This document shows, in pieces, positions 23,349 through 30,871 of a stretch of DNA of 32,078 bases. The translations under genes were made by a program, and so were the position numbers. Source of the DNA: Casp-actino8 sp001510335 (GTDB lineage Bacteria; Actinomycetota; Acidimicrobiia; Acidimicrobiales; Ilumatobacteraceae). Position 1 is the stretch's first letter; every line of letters begins with the position of its first letter. The notes under the pieces are model-generated. The model saw only the letters and a list, made by a program, of their open reading frames with translations, was not told the DNA's origin and did not search any database. Where the stretch lies: the NCBI GenBank assembly GCA_027729635.1, contig JAQCEM010000022.1, positions 1 to 32,078 on the forward strand, written 5' to 3'.

Positions 23349-26183
23349 TCAGCTGCAGCCAGAAGTGCTACCGCACGACGGGCAGGCGTGACATGAACCA
23401 GCACGGATCATTTGCACACCGCATTGCATGCACATCGGTGCATCGCTGTGCTTTTGTGTCTGACGGGCAATCTCGGCCGAGTGATCACTCACAGGAGCCA
23501 CCGGAGCGATTCCCATTTCAAGCTGAGTCACCAATTCTTCAACTGAAGGAATGCTCTTCGGATCGGCAGCAACATCGCTTCCAATTGATGAGACGTAGGA
23601 CGACTCTTCAACACCTGGCAACGTGGGCTGCAAACGCTCGTCAATCGAGAAGATTCCCAACTCTTCGCGCTCGGCGTAGGTCAAGTACTCAAGGGCCAAG
23701 CGACGGAACAAGTAGTCCATGATTGAAGCGGCGAAACGGATGTCCGGATCGTCGGTCATGCCGGCTGGTTCAAAACGCATGTTGACGAATGCCTCAACGA
23801 AGGCCCGCATTGGCACGCCGTACTGCAGGCCGTAGCTGATGCTCTTGGCGAAGGCGTCCATGATGCCCGACAAGGTTGAACCCTGCTTCGACACGGTCAA
23901 GAACACTTCACCGGGACGACCATCTTCGTATTCACCAATCGTTGCGAAACCCTTGCAATCAGCCACGCGGAATTCGAAGGTGCGTCCACGACGACTGCGG
24001 GGCAATTTCTGACGTACGGGCTTCGCAATGATCTTTTCAACAATCTTCTCAACAACAGCGACTGCTGATGACTCAGCGGTACCTTGCTCGTCTCCCTTCT
24101 TGGCGGTTGACAAGGGCTGACCGACCTTGCAGTTGTCGCGATAGACCGCCACAGCCTTCAAGCCGAGTTCCCAAGACAACATGTGCAGCGCTTCAATTTC
24201 TTCAACAGTTGCCTCTTCGGGCATGTTGACCGTCTTCGAGATAGCACCTGACAAGAAGGGCTGCACCGCACCCATCATGCGCACGTGACCTTCGTAGTGG
24301 ATCGTGTTGTCACCCATTGAGCAAGCGAAAACTGAGAGGTGCTCGGGCTTTAAGTCAGGTGAACCAACAATGCTCTTGTTGGTATCAATGTAAGAGATGA
24401 TCCGATCGACAACTGGCCCCTCATAACCGAGGTTCTTCAAGGCACGAGGCACCGTCTGATTGACGATGACCATGTTGCCACCACCCACCAACTTCTTGAA
24501 CTTGACAAGGCCCAAGTCTGGTTCGATGCCCGTTGTATCGCAGTCCATCATCAGACCAATTGTCCCAGTGGGAGCCAAAACTGTGGCCTGTGCGTTGCGC
24601 ACGCCGAATTCTTCGCCATCGCGAACAGCAGACTCCCACGAGTTTGCCGAAGCGGCAACTAGGTCAGATTGGACGATGTCAATATTGTCAATTTCCTGAT
24701 CAGCATCACGATGCATCCGCAACACGTTCAGCATGTAACGCTCGTTCTCTGCAAAGCCGGCGTGAGATCCCATACGACTCGCGGTTCGCGCGCTCGTGGC
24801 GTAGGCATGACCAGTCATCAAACTGGTCAATGAAGCGGCCCAAGCACGACCTTCAAGAGAATCGTAAGCCAAACCACGAGCCATCAACATTGCTCCAAGG
24901 TTGGCGTATCCAAGACCTAATTGTCGGAACTTGCGACTGTTCTCACCAATCTTCTCAGTCGGATAATCGGCACGCCCAACCAAGATTTCTTGGGCAGTAA
25001 ACATTGTTTCAATGGTGTGCTTATAAGCCTCAACATCAAATACGTCTTGATCATCGAGGTACTTCAACAAGTTGATGGAAGCCAAGTTGCATGCCGAGTT
25101 ATCGATGTGCATGTATTCGCTGCACGGGTTTGATCCGTTGATGCGACCTGACGCCTGCGAGGTGTGCCACTTGTTGATCGTGGTGTCGAACTGCAGACCG
25201 GGGTCGGCGCAATCCCATGAGGCTTCAGCAATCTGGCGCCACAAGTCGCGAGCTTGGACGGTGCGCACGGGAGTTCCGTCGGTGACTGCACGGAATGACC
25301 ATTCTGTGTCGTCACGAACAGCTTGCATGAAGTCATCGGTGATACGCACTGAGTTGTTGGCGTTCTGATACTGCACGCTGAATGCATCTGAACCGTCGAG
25401 GTCCATGTCGAAGCCAGCGTCGCGCAACACGCGAGCCTTCTTTTCTTCTTTGGCCTTGCACCAAATGAATTCTTCGATATCGGGGTGATCAACGTTGAGA
25501 ATGACCATCTTGGCGGCGCGACGAGTCTTGCCACCTGACTTGATGGTGCCCGCCGATGAGTCGGCGCCACGCATGAAGCTCACGGGACCAGAAGCGGTTC
25601 CACCACCCTGAAGCAATTCGACACTTGAACGAATCTTCGACAAGTTGATGCCTGAGCCCGAACCACCCTTGAAGATGATTCCTTCTTCGCGGTACCAGTT
25701 CAAGATGGCGTCCATCTTGTCTTCAACGGCCAAGATGAAGCAGGCACTCGCCTGCTGCGGGACACCCTTGACACCGATGTTGAACCACACCGGGCTATTG
25801 AAGGCGGCGCGCTGGGTTACCAAGATGAACTTGAGTTCATCACTAAAGTTGTCGGCTTCAGCCTGATCGACGAAATAGCCACCCTCAACACCCCAAGTGG
25901 TGATGGTGTCGGCGACACGGTCAATGACCTGCTTGAGCGACTGCTCGCGCTCAGCGGTACCTGGGGTACCACGGAAGTACTTCTGAGCCACGATGTTGGT
26001 GGCGTTCAACGACCAGGTCTCTGGGAACTCGACGTCGAGCTGCTCGAAAGCGACTGAGCCGTCCTTCCAGTTTGAGATGCGAGCATCTCGCTTCTCCCAG
26101 ACCACTTGGTCATAGGGATGCACACCAGGGGTGGTGTAGTGACGGCGGATTCCGATGGCGAGACGGTCCGGGGCGAGTGACAT
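23349..26183 (-). CDS. nrdJ: Adenosylcobalamin-dependent ribonucleotide reductase (class II)
   Basis: Converts ribonucleotides to deoxyribonucleotides using a radical made from coenzyme B12, without oxygen. The 944-residue product shows RAAFNSPVWFN and QQASACFILAVED early, GGSGSGINLSKIRS, the active-site NPCSE motif followed by DNSACNLASINL, and VLAPTGTIGLMMDCDTTGIEPD. The C-terminal tail GSCHACPSCGSTSGCS provides the redox cysteines for re-reduction. ATG 26183 was chosen over an upstream in-frame start because AAGGA precedes it at good distance and the next residues (MSLAPDRLAIG) look native. The leader carries a promoter and NrdR-type sites. No nrdA/B genes are in the window. Confidence 0.97.
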   Translation of the reverse strand: MSLAPDRLAIGIRRHYTTPGVHPYDQVVWEKRDARISNWKDGSVAFEQLDVEFPETWSLNATNIVAQKYFRGTPGTAEREQSLKQVIDRVADTITTWGVEGGYFVDQAEADNFSDELKFILVTQRAAFNSPVWFNIGVKGVPQQASACFILAVEDKMDAILNWYREEGIIFKGGSGSGINLSKIRSSVELLQGGGTASGPVSFMRGADSSAGTIKSGGKTRRAAKMVILNVDHPDIEEFIWCKAKEEKKARVLRDAGFDMDLDGSDAFSVQYQNANNSVRITDDFMQAVRDDTEWSFRAVTDGTPVRTVQARDLWRQIAEASWDCADPGLQFDTTINKWHTSQASGRINGSNPCSEYMHIDNSACNLASINLLKYLDDQDVFDVEAYKHTIETMFTAQEILVGRADYPTEKIGENSRKFRQLGLGYANLGAMLMARGLAYDSLEGRAWAASLTSLMTGHAYATSARTASRMGSHAGFAENERYMLNVLRMHRDADQEIDNIDIVQSDLVAASANSWESAVRDGEEFGVRNAQATVLAPTGTIGLMMDCDTTGIEPDLGLVKFKKLVGGGNMVIVNQTVPRALKNLGYEGPVVDRIISYIDTNKSIVGSPDLKPEHLSVFACSMGDNTIHYEGHVRMMGAVQPFLSGAISKTVNMPEEATVEEIEALHMLSWELGLKAVAVYRDNCKVGQPLSTAKKGDEQGTAESSAVAVVEKIVEKIIAKPVRQKLPRSRRGRTFEFRVADCKGFATIGEYEDGRPGEVFLTVSKQGSTLSGIMDAFAKSISYGLQYGVPMRAFVEAFVNMRFEPAGMTDDPDIRFAASIMDYLFRRLALEYLTYAEREELGIFSIDERLQPTLPGVEESSYVSSIGSDVAADPKSIPSVEELVTQLEMGIAPVAPVSDHSAEIARQTQKHSDAPMCMQCGVQMIRAGSCHACPSCGSTSGCS

Positions 26184-26225
26184 GTTGGTTCCTTTTTCTG
26201 AAAGTCGAGCGAGCGAGATGTTTAA

Positions 26226-26234
26226 TGTGGATAT
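26226..26234 (+). promoter_or_regulatory. DnaA-box-like 9-mer in the nrdJ leader
   Basis: TGTGGATAT matches the reverse complement of the consensus TTATCCACA (TGTGGATAA) at 8 of 9 positions. It lies in the transcribed leader of nrdJ, 43 bp before its start codon, in the same orientation as the larger cluster at 26621-26696. Confidence 0.4.
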
Positions 26235-26262
26235 TTGTTGGAGATAGATCATGACACATCAG

Positions 26263-26278
26263 ACACAAGATGTGGTGT
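26263..26278. promoter_or_regulatory. NrdR box (strong)
   Basis: ACACAAGATGTGGTGT fits the NrdR consensus acaCwAtATaTwGtgt at 13 of 16 positions, with the CwA and outer GTGT ends intact. It lies in the nrdJ leader, downstream of the predicted start of transcription. nrdR itself is about 2.8 kb away in this window. Confidence 0.75.
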
Positions 26279-26303
26279 ATTCCCCCGTTGACTGCGCGTG
26301 TCA

Positions 26304-26319
26304 CCACAAGCAGTAGTGG
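26304..26319. promoter_or_regulatory. Second, weaker NrdR-like box overlapping the nrdJ start point
   Basis: CCACAAGCAGTAGTGG keeps CACAA...TAGTG of the NrdR palindrome (10 of 16 to consensus). It starts 41 bp from the strong box, which is close to four helical turns, and sits just downstream of the predicted -10. Paired boxes on one face of the helix are usual for NrdR, which supports this site despite its weaker match. Confidence 0.5.
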
Positions 26320-26320
26320 A

Positions 26321-26350
26321 ATTACAGCAGCGTAGTTACACCCGTGTCAA
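26321..26350 (-). promoter_or_regulatory. nrdJ: Predicted sigma70-type promoter of nrdJ
   Basis: On the minus strand a perfect TTGACA (26350-26345) is followed after 18 bp by TGTAAT (26326-26321). Transcription would start near 26314, giving a leader of about 130 bases that contains both NrdR-like boxes. No other comparable -35/-10 pair was seen in this gap. Confidence 0.6.
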
Positions 26351-26388
26351 ATACCACTGCGTCACACCTGCTCACATGGGGTTTTTGG

Positions 26389-26424
26389 AAAAACTTCAGT
26401 GCCAACCGTCACAGTGGTTGGCAC
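26389..26424 (-). terminator. Intrinsic terminator-like hairpin after the molybdopterin oxidoreductase
   Basis: GTGCCAACC (26399-26407) and GGTTGGCAC (26416-26424) form a perfect 9-bp stem with an 8-base loop. On the minus strand the stem is followed, after CTGAA-type spacing, by GTTTTT (complement of 26389-26394). It would end transcripts coming from the molybdopterin oxidoreductase gene about 290 bp past its stop and just before the nrdJ promoter. Confidence 0.7.
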
Positions 26425-26475
26425 GTCGGCCGATCCACAAACCTTCCTGCACATCCCGTCTTCGTTGAAAGAGTA

Positions 26476-26500
26476 ACGGATTTCCGTAGGTCCAGGACCT
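26476..26500. repeat. Two adjoining short palindromes
   Basis: ACGGA-TT-TCCGT (26476-26487) is followed without a gap by AGGTCC-A-GGACCT (26488-26500). Both are perfect. They sit between the terminator-like hairpin and the DnaA-box-like cluster in a 529-bp gene-free gap (26184-26712), so they may be protein-binding sites. I see no gene in this gap. Confidence 0.5.
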
Positions 26501-26620
26501 GTTCATCCCACCCAAGTCCGCCGGATTCGACCCAGAAAACACCAGATCTTGTGCCGCCAGACCACTAGCCACGGTCCTCCGCCACTACTTTCAACACCCG
26601 TTACCTTAGGCGCAACACCC

Positions 26621-26696
26621 TGTGGGGAGGAAGTGGATAACCCTGTGAATTAGCCCTTTGTTTAGGGGAAAACCCTGTGGATAGAGGTGTGCATAA
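26621..26696 (+). promoter_or_regulatory. Cluster of DnaA-box-like 9-mers
   Basis: Five 9-mers resembling TGTGGATAA (reverse complement of TTATCCACA) lie in one orientation. They are TGTGGGGAG at 26621 (6/9), AGTGGATAA at 26632 (8/9), TGTGAATTA at 26644 (7/9), TGTGGATAG at 26676 (8/9) and TGTGCATAA at 26688 (fits TTATNCACA fully). CCCTGTG precedes or overlaps three of them (26618, 26641, 26673). Start-to-start spacings are 11, 12, 32 and 12 bp, near whole helical turns. The cluster begins 16 bp past the molybdopterin oxidoreductase stop. It could be a DnaA-binding control or titration site, or part of a replication origin. Confidence 0.55.
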
Positions 26697-26712
26697 CCGC
26701 TTTTGAACGAAA

Positions 26713-28983
26713 TCAGCCGATTCGAGCGATGGAAACGGGAATTCCGTTCAAAACTGATGTCCCGGAGAGTGGGTCCATGGCCTCGTGATCGCTCAAGATG
26801 TTCGAATTCACACCACTCAACGACTCGGCGACGTGCATCTTGGTTCCGGCGTAATCATGTCCCCAACCGTGCGGCAAACTCACCACGCCGGGGCGAATGT
26901 CATCAGTGATCTCAACTGACACAACCACACTGCCAACTCGCGACGTCACCAAGACAAAAACTTCATCACCTGATTGACCCAATAAATCAAGGCTTTTTGC
27001 ATCATCAGTGTGCATTTGCAACGAACAGCGCACATTGCCTTTCACAAGAACTTGAATGTTGTGCATCCATGAATTGTTCGTTTTTAAATGGCGTCGTCCG
27101 ACTAACACGAAGCGATTTTTCGTAAATTCCTCAATGGAATCAAGCAAACGTGGCACATCCGCGATGAGCGCTTCAGGTGCAAGTTCAATCATTCCGGTTC
27201 GAGTGCGCAATGCATCAGGCAATCGCGGTTCAAGAGCACCGAAGTCAACACCGTGTGGATTATCCAACAACAGTTGCAGCGACGCTCCCCCAATATTTGA
27301 TCCAAAGCCTGCACCATATGGTCCGGTTTGCAACATGAAATCCAACATGCGCGCTGGTCCTCGTCGACCATCAGCATTCAATAAGTCAATGATCTCATCA
27401 GCATGCCTCCCGAGAATCGGCGATGACGGATCACCAATACTGTTACGCACCAATCCCTCAATCGCTAAATCATCAGCAAGATGAGGATCGGCATCAGGTC
27501 CAAGACCTTGCGCAATCATTCCGAGTTTGGCAAGTATCTCCCATTCATCGGGTTGACCTTCATCGAGATCCAACACAGGCAAGCTGTAATTGGCGACATT
27601 ACGAATTGCGAACTGCAACAACAACACGTCGTAATGATCGCGTTGCAACTGCGATGGCACCGGAAAAATGACATCGGCATGACGAGTAGTTTCGTTTAAA
27701 TACAAATCAACGCTGATCATTAACTCAAGTTTTTCGAAGGCATCGTCTAGTTGACGTGAATGCGGGGTTGACAAAATCGGGTTACCAGCCACCGTGACCA
27801 AAGCCTTGATACCGACATCACCGGCGTCAGTTATTTCTTCGGCCATGGCGGCAGCGGGATATTCACCCATCACTTCGGGATAGCCCTTCACTTTTGTTTT
27901 ACCGCCACCGCGTCCGATGCGAAATCCTCCGCCTTTTCCTGATGTTCCGCGAGTCGTCGGTCCACCAAGTGCAGGCTTGGTAAACATCACTCCACCAACC
28001 GCATCAAGATTTCCGGTCAAGGTATTTACTACGTCGACAAGCCACGAAGCAGTCGTACCGAACTCTGTTGTCGTTGTTCCGATTCGTCCGTACACGGCTG
28101 CCGTTTTAGCCGCGCTTAATTCACGCGCAACTTGACGAATGACTTCTGCTTCAAGCCCAGTTGCCTCGGCAACTCGTTCAGGTGTGAATTCACGCGACAC
28201 TTCGCGCACATCGTTAAGTCCATTCAAAAGAGCAGCGATGTTATCTTGAATCTTGACCAAGTTCTCCGCAAACAAAACATTGACAATCGCCATCAAGAAC
28301 AGCGCATCGGTCGCGGGCCGAATGGCGATCCATTGATCGGCTTCTTCAACTGTTCGTGTTCGTCGCGGATCAACGACCACAACTTTGCCACCACGGGCGC
28401 GAATGGCTTCAATTCGTCCTGGAAAATCTGGCGCAGTACACACACTTCCATTCGAGGCATAGGGGTTTGCCCCCAAAATCATCAAGTAATCAGTGCGATC
28501 AAGGTCGGGTACCGCAACCGATACTCCGGTACCGAACATGTAGCCAGCCGCGACTTGTTTTGGCAATTGATCAACGGTTGAAGCACTAAAACGATTGTGG
28601 GTTCCGAGACCTTGCAACAACGTTCGGTTGTACAACATGGCTGACAAACTGTGGGCACCAGGGTTGCCGAGATACACGCCCACCGCATCACGACCGTGAC
28701 GTTCAATCACATCTTGCAAACGACCCGCAACTTCGGCCCATGCTTCATCCCACTCAACTTCGACGTGCACACCATTGCGTTTGATATGAGGTTTACGCAA
28801 ACGATCAGGATCTTCATGGAGTTGTTTGAGGGTTGAACCCTTCGGACAGATGAACCCATGTGAAAATACATCGTCCATGTCACCGCGAATACGTCCGACA
28901 GTTGATCCCTTCACGGATATCTCTAATCCACAACCGGCTTCACATAACGGGCAGGTTCGGTAGGCAATACGTTGGTCGCTCAT
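26713..28983 (-). CDS. Molybdopterin-dependent oxidoreductase (formate dehydrogenase/BisC-like)
   Basis: A 756-residue protein of the DMSO-reductase superfamily. The N-terminal 4Fe-4S site is CPLCEAGC (Cys11, 14, 18) plus CPKG (Cys46). Cofactor-binding regions include MILGANPYASNGS, VVVVDPRRTRTVEEADQWIAIRPATDALF, YGRIGTTT and the C-terminal molydop_binding domain with LPHGWGHDYAGTKMHVAESLSGVNSNIL. At the loop that usually supplies the metal-ligand Cys, Sec or Ser the sequence reads STVDQLP (about 136-141), so no Cys is seen there and Asp138 or another residue may serve. No Tat signal, so it is cytoplasmic. The substrate is unknown. It separates nrdR (46 bp upstream) from nrdJ. Confidence 0.9.
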   Translation of the reverse strand: MSDQRIAYRTCPLCEAGCGLEISVKGSTVGRIRGDMDDVFSHGFICPKGSTLKQLHEDPDRLRKPHIKRNGVHVEVEWDEAWAEVAGRLQDVIERHGRDAVGVYLGNPGAHSLSAMLYNRTLLQGLGTHNRFSASTVDQLPKQVAAGYMFGTGVSVAVPDLDRTDYLMILGANPYASNGSVCTAPDFPGRIEAIRARGGKVVVVDPRRTRTVEEADQWIAIRPATDALFLMAIVNVLFAENLVKIQDNIAALLNGLNDVREVSREFTPERVAEATGLEAEVIRQVARELSAAKTAAVYGRIGTTTTEFGTTASWLVDVVNTLTGNLDAVGGVMFTKPALGGPTTRGTSGKGGGFRIGRGGGKTKVKGYPEVMGEYPAAAMAEEITDAGDVGIKALVTVAGNPILSTPHSRQLDDAFEKLELMISVDLYLNETTRHADVIFPVPSQLQRDHYDVLLLQFAIRNVANYSLPVLDLDEGQPDEWEILAKLGMIAQGLGPDADPHLADDLAIEGLVRNSIGDPSSPILGRHADEIIDLLNADGRRGPARMLDFMLQTGPYGAGFGSNIGGASLQLLLDNPHGVDFGALEPRLPDALRTRTGMIELAPEALIADVPRLLDSIEEFTKNRFVLVGRRHLKTNNSWMHNIQVLVKGNVRCSLQMHTDDAKSLDLLGQSGDEVFVLVTSRVGSVVVSVEITDDIRPGVVSLPHGWGHDYAGTKMHVAESLSGVNSNILSDHEAMDPLSGTSVLNGIPVSIARIG

Positions 28984-29029
28984 TCCCTCACCCTAGAACG
29001 CTGAGTTCAGCGAAAACTGAATGAGCGAA

Positions 29030-29491
29030 TCAGCTGACGGGAGATTTGTCGAGCAATGCCGCCTCGCGCTGAAAGTCTTCGGCCGCGTCAAAGTTCTTGT
29101 AAACGCTGACAAATCGCATGTAGGCCACTTCATCAAGGGCCCGCAAACGTTCGAGGACGGCCAAACCAACCTTGGTGCTTGGTACGTCGCCGCCACCCAT
29201 GTTGCGGAGTTCTTCTTCCACCGAGTCGGCTAGTGCATTGATGGCATCATCATCGATCGGGCGACCCTTAGAAGCAGCCTTCACACCCGAAATCAATTTG
29301 GCGCGTTCAAATGCTTCGCGGCCACCCAGGGTTTTGGTAACCATCAAGGGCACCTCGTCCATGCGCTCAAAGGTCGTAAAGCGATGCAAACAGTGCGGGC
29401 ACTCACGGCGGCGGCGAATCGCGGCACCGTCTTCGGCCGTTCGCGAATCCACTACCTTAGTGTCTTCATGTCGGCAGATGACGCAACGCAT
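29030..29491 (-). CDS. nrdR: Transcriptional repressor NrdR
   Basis: NrdR represses ribonucleotide reductase genes and senses ATP/dATP. The 153-residue product has an N-terminal zinc ribbon, CVIC (Cys3, Cys6) and CPHC (Cys31, Cys34), followed by RFTTFER and an ATP-cone domain (about 48-138) with VTKTLGGREAFERAKLISGV. Length matches the family. The frame is open upstream, but MRCVICRHED at 29491 is the universal NrdR start. Its gene follows the LysM gene by 25 bp and precedes the molybdopterin oxidoreductase by 46 bp. Its predicted binding sites are in front of nrdJ. Confidence 0.97.
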   Translation of the reverse strand: MRCVICRHEDTKVVDSRTAEDGAAIRRRRECPHCLHRFTTFERMDEVPLMVTKTLGGREAFERAKLISGVKAASKGRPIDDDAINALADSVEEELRNMGGGDVPSTKVGLAVLERLRALDEVAYMRFVSVYKNFDAAEDFQREAALLDKSPVS

Positions 29492-29516
29492 GCCTCCAGC
29501 GTAGTAGAGAACTGAA

Positions 29517-29999
29517 CTATTCGGTGGGGACAATGAGGCGCTGACCCACATCAATGGATGCGCCACCGTTCAATTCGATCAACGAATGCACATAATTTCG
29601 AATGTTTCCACTGGTCAATGACGAAGCGATTGACCACAAGGTGTCGCCGGATTGAACGATGTAAAAGCCGTCACCTTGAGCAAAAGCCAATGACACGTCA
29701 ACCCCGTTGACTGTCGTGCTGAGGGGTTGTGCGCTCGCAGAAAGGGGCGTCACCGTAGGGATGGAGGCAGTCCCATCCCCACGGCTTACCAAAGTGCGGA
29801 AGCCGAGGCAGGCGGCCACCACAACACCGAATACGGCCAAACCCACCAGCAGCCGACGACGCAAGTACACGTCGTGGGACAGGTGGCGAGTAGGGGCCAT
29901 AGAAGAAATTGAAATAGAAGAACTTGAGATCGAAGAACTGCTACTGGATCGCCGGGGCTGAATTTCAACGATGTAACGGGGGTCAAGTGCGAGGGCCAT
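29517..29999 (-). CDS. Single-pass membrane protein with C-terminal LysM domain
   Basis: A 160-residue protein. Residues 18-33 are a striking Ser/Ile run, followed by a basic stretch and one membrane helix (about 49-70). The external part ends in a LysM peptidoglycan-binding domain (112-158: YIVQSGDTLWSIASSL ... INVGQ-like VGQRLIVP). It belongs with the small LysM proteins often found between lexA and nrdR in actinobacteria, as I recall. AAAGG lies before the ATG. The start region faces lexA, and three SOS boxes lie between them, so damage-dependent expression is possible. A role in cell-wall or division control during DNA stress would fit but is not shown. Confidence 0.88.
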   Translation of the reverse strand: MALALDPRYIVEIQPRRSSSSSSISSSSISISSMAPTRHLSHDVYLRRRLLVGLAVFGVVVAACLGFRTLVSRGDGTASIPTVTPLSASAQPLSTTVNGVDVSLAFAQGDGFYIVQSGDTLWSIASSLTSGNIRNYVHSLIELNGGASIDVGQRLIVPTE

Positions 30000-30090
30000 G
30001 ATGAACCTTTCTGATCAAGTAGCTGATGTTGCTGGTGTTCTCAGTATTCGTGAGGGGTATGGCACAGAAGTTCTCTGGTGATGACCCGAA

Positions 30091-30104
30091 CGAACGCTTG
30101 TTCG
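30091..30104. promoter_or_regulatory. SOS box 1
   Basis: CGAACGCTTGTTCG is a perfect match to the Gram-positive/actinobacterial LexA site (CGAAC-N4-GTTCG type). It lies 92 bp from the LysM gene start and 123 bp from the lexA start. Confidence 0.9.
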
Positions 30105-30113
30105 TAGGCTATG

Positions 30114-30127
30114 CGAACGCGTGTTCG
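30114..30127. promoter_or_regulatory. SOS box 2
   Basis: CGAACGCGTGTTCG is a second perfect LexA site, 23 bp (about two helical turns) from the first, start to start. Confidence 0.9.
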
Positions 30128-30180
30128 GTGTCAACCTTTGTTATTAAATAAGCCCCCGACCAGCACTTATGGAATTTTTA

Positions 30181-30194
30181 CGAACAGGTGTTTG
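30181..30194. promoter_or_regulatory. SOS box 3
   Basis: CGAACAGGTGTTTG fits the CGAACRNRYGTTYG form of the LexA consensus. It is 33 bp before the lexA ATG and so probably close to its start of transcription. A poorer fourth copy, CGAACACCCGTACG, is at 30205-30218. Confidence 0.8.
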
Positions 30195-30226
30195 ACTCCA
30201 GACACGAACACCCGTACGATGCTGGC

Positions 30227-30859
30227 ATGAGCGAACACATTCTCACCGACCGTCAACGCAGCATCCTTGAGTGCATCGAGGCCAGCATGGAAGAGCGGGG
30301 CTTTCCGCCCTCCGTGCGCGAGATTGGCGAAACCATCGGACTCACGTCACCTTCGACCGTGCACAATCACCTTAATACGTTGCAGCGTTTAGGCTTTCTC
30401 GAACGTGATCCCAACTTGCCACGTGCGATCAAAGTCAACTGGGATCGCAATAGCGGTGCGATCATTGCCCGCAGTCGTGTACACCACGTTCCACTCATCG
30501 GCGATGTCGCCGCCGGAACCGACGTTCTCGCCCAAGAAAATGTGGAAGAACTGTTACCACTCCCCGCCGACTTCACCGGCGAAGGCGACTTGTTCATGTT
30601 GCGCGTTCGTGGCGACTCAATGATCGAGGCCGGAATTCTTGATGGCGACTATGTCGTCGCGCGTCAACAACTCACTGCGAACAACGGCGACATCGTCATT
30701 GCGGGCATTCCGGGTGATGAAGCAACAGTCAAGACGTACACCCGTAAGGGCCGCGAAATCATCTTGATGCCTGCTAACCCGCGCCTCAAGCCCATGCACT
30801 TTTCCTCCGACGATGTCCGTATCTTCGGCAAAGTCGTGACGGTCTTACGTCGCCTCTGA
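30227..30859 (+). CDS. lexA: LexA repressor
   Basis: Represses the SOS regulon and self-cleaves on contact with RecA filaments. The 210-residue product has an N-terminal winged helix (about 1-65; SVREIGETIGLTSPSTVHNHLNTLQRLGFLER). The cleavage site is Ala96-Gly97 in GDVAAGTDV. The catalytic pair is Ser131 (RGDSMIEAG) and Lys169 (ATVKTYTR). All parts needed for autoproteolysis are intact. ATG 30227 is preferred; an in-frame GTG at 30188 would add 13 residues and lies inside SOS box 3. Three SOS boxes upstream imply tight autoregulation. It is convergent with the next gene, 12 bp away. Confidence 0.97.
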   Translation: MSEHILTDRQRSILECIEASMEERGFPPSVREIGETIGLTSPSTVHNHLNTLQRLGFLERDPNLPRAIKVNWDRNSGAIIARSRVHHVPLIGDVAAGTDVLAQENVEELLPLPADFTGEGDLFMLRVRGDSMIEAGILDGDYVVARQQLTANNGDIVIAGIPGDEATVKTYTRKGREIILMPANPRLKPMHFSSDDVRIFGKVVTVLRRL

Positions 30860-30871
30860 TCTCGTCAAGGG

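Noticed and set aside
26519..26545. tRNA-like GGTCGAATCC on the minus strand
   Set aside because: It resembles a T-arm loop, but no acceptor stem, anticodon arm or D-arm could be built around it.
26344..26568. 74-residue open frame on the plus strand in the nrdJ upstream gap
   Set aside because: It crosses the terminator-like hairpin and palindromes, has no ribosome site, and its product looks random.
26380..26620. Possible cobalamin riboswitch before the B12-dependent nrdJ
   Set aside because: CCACTGTGACGG on the minus strand recalls part of the riboswitch core, but it is the loop and arm of a simple terminator-like hairpin. The B12 box (AGYCAGGA-type) and the GGTG...TCC elements are not found around it.
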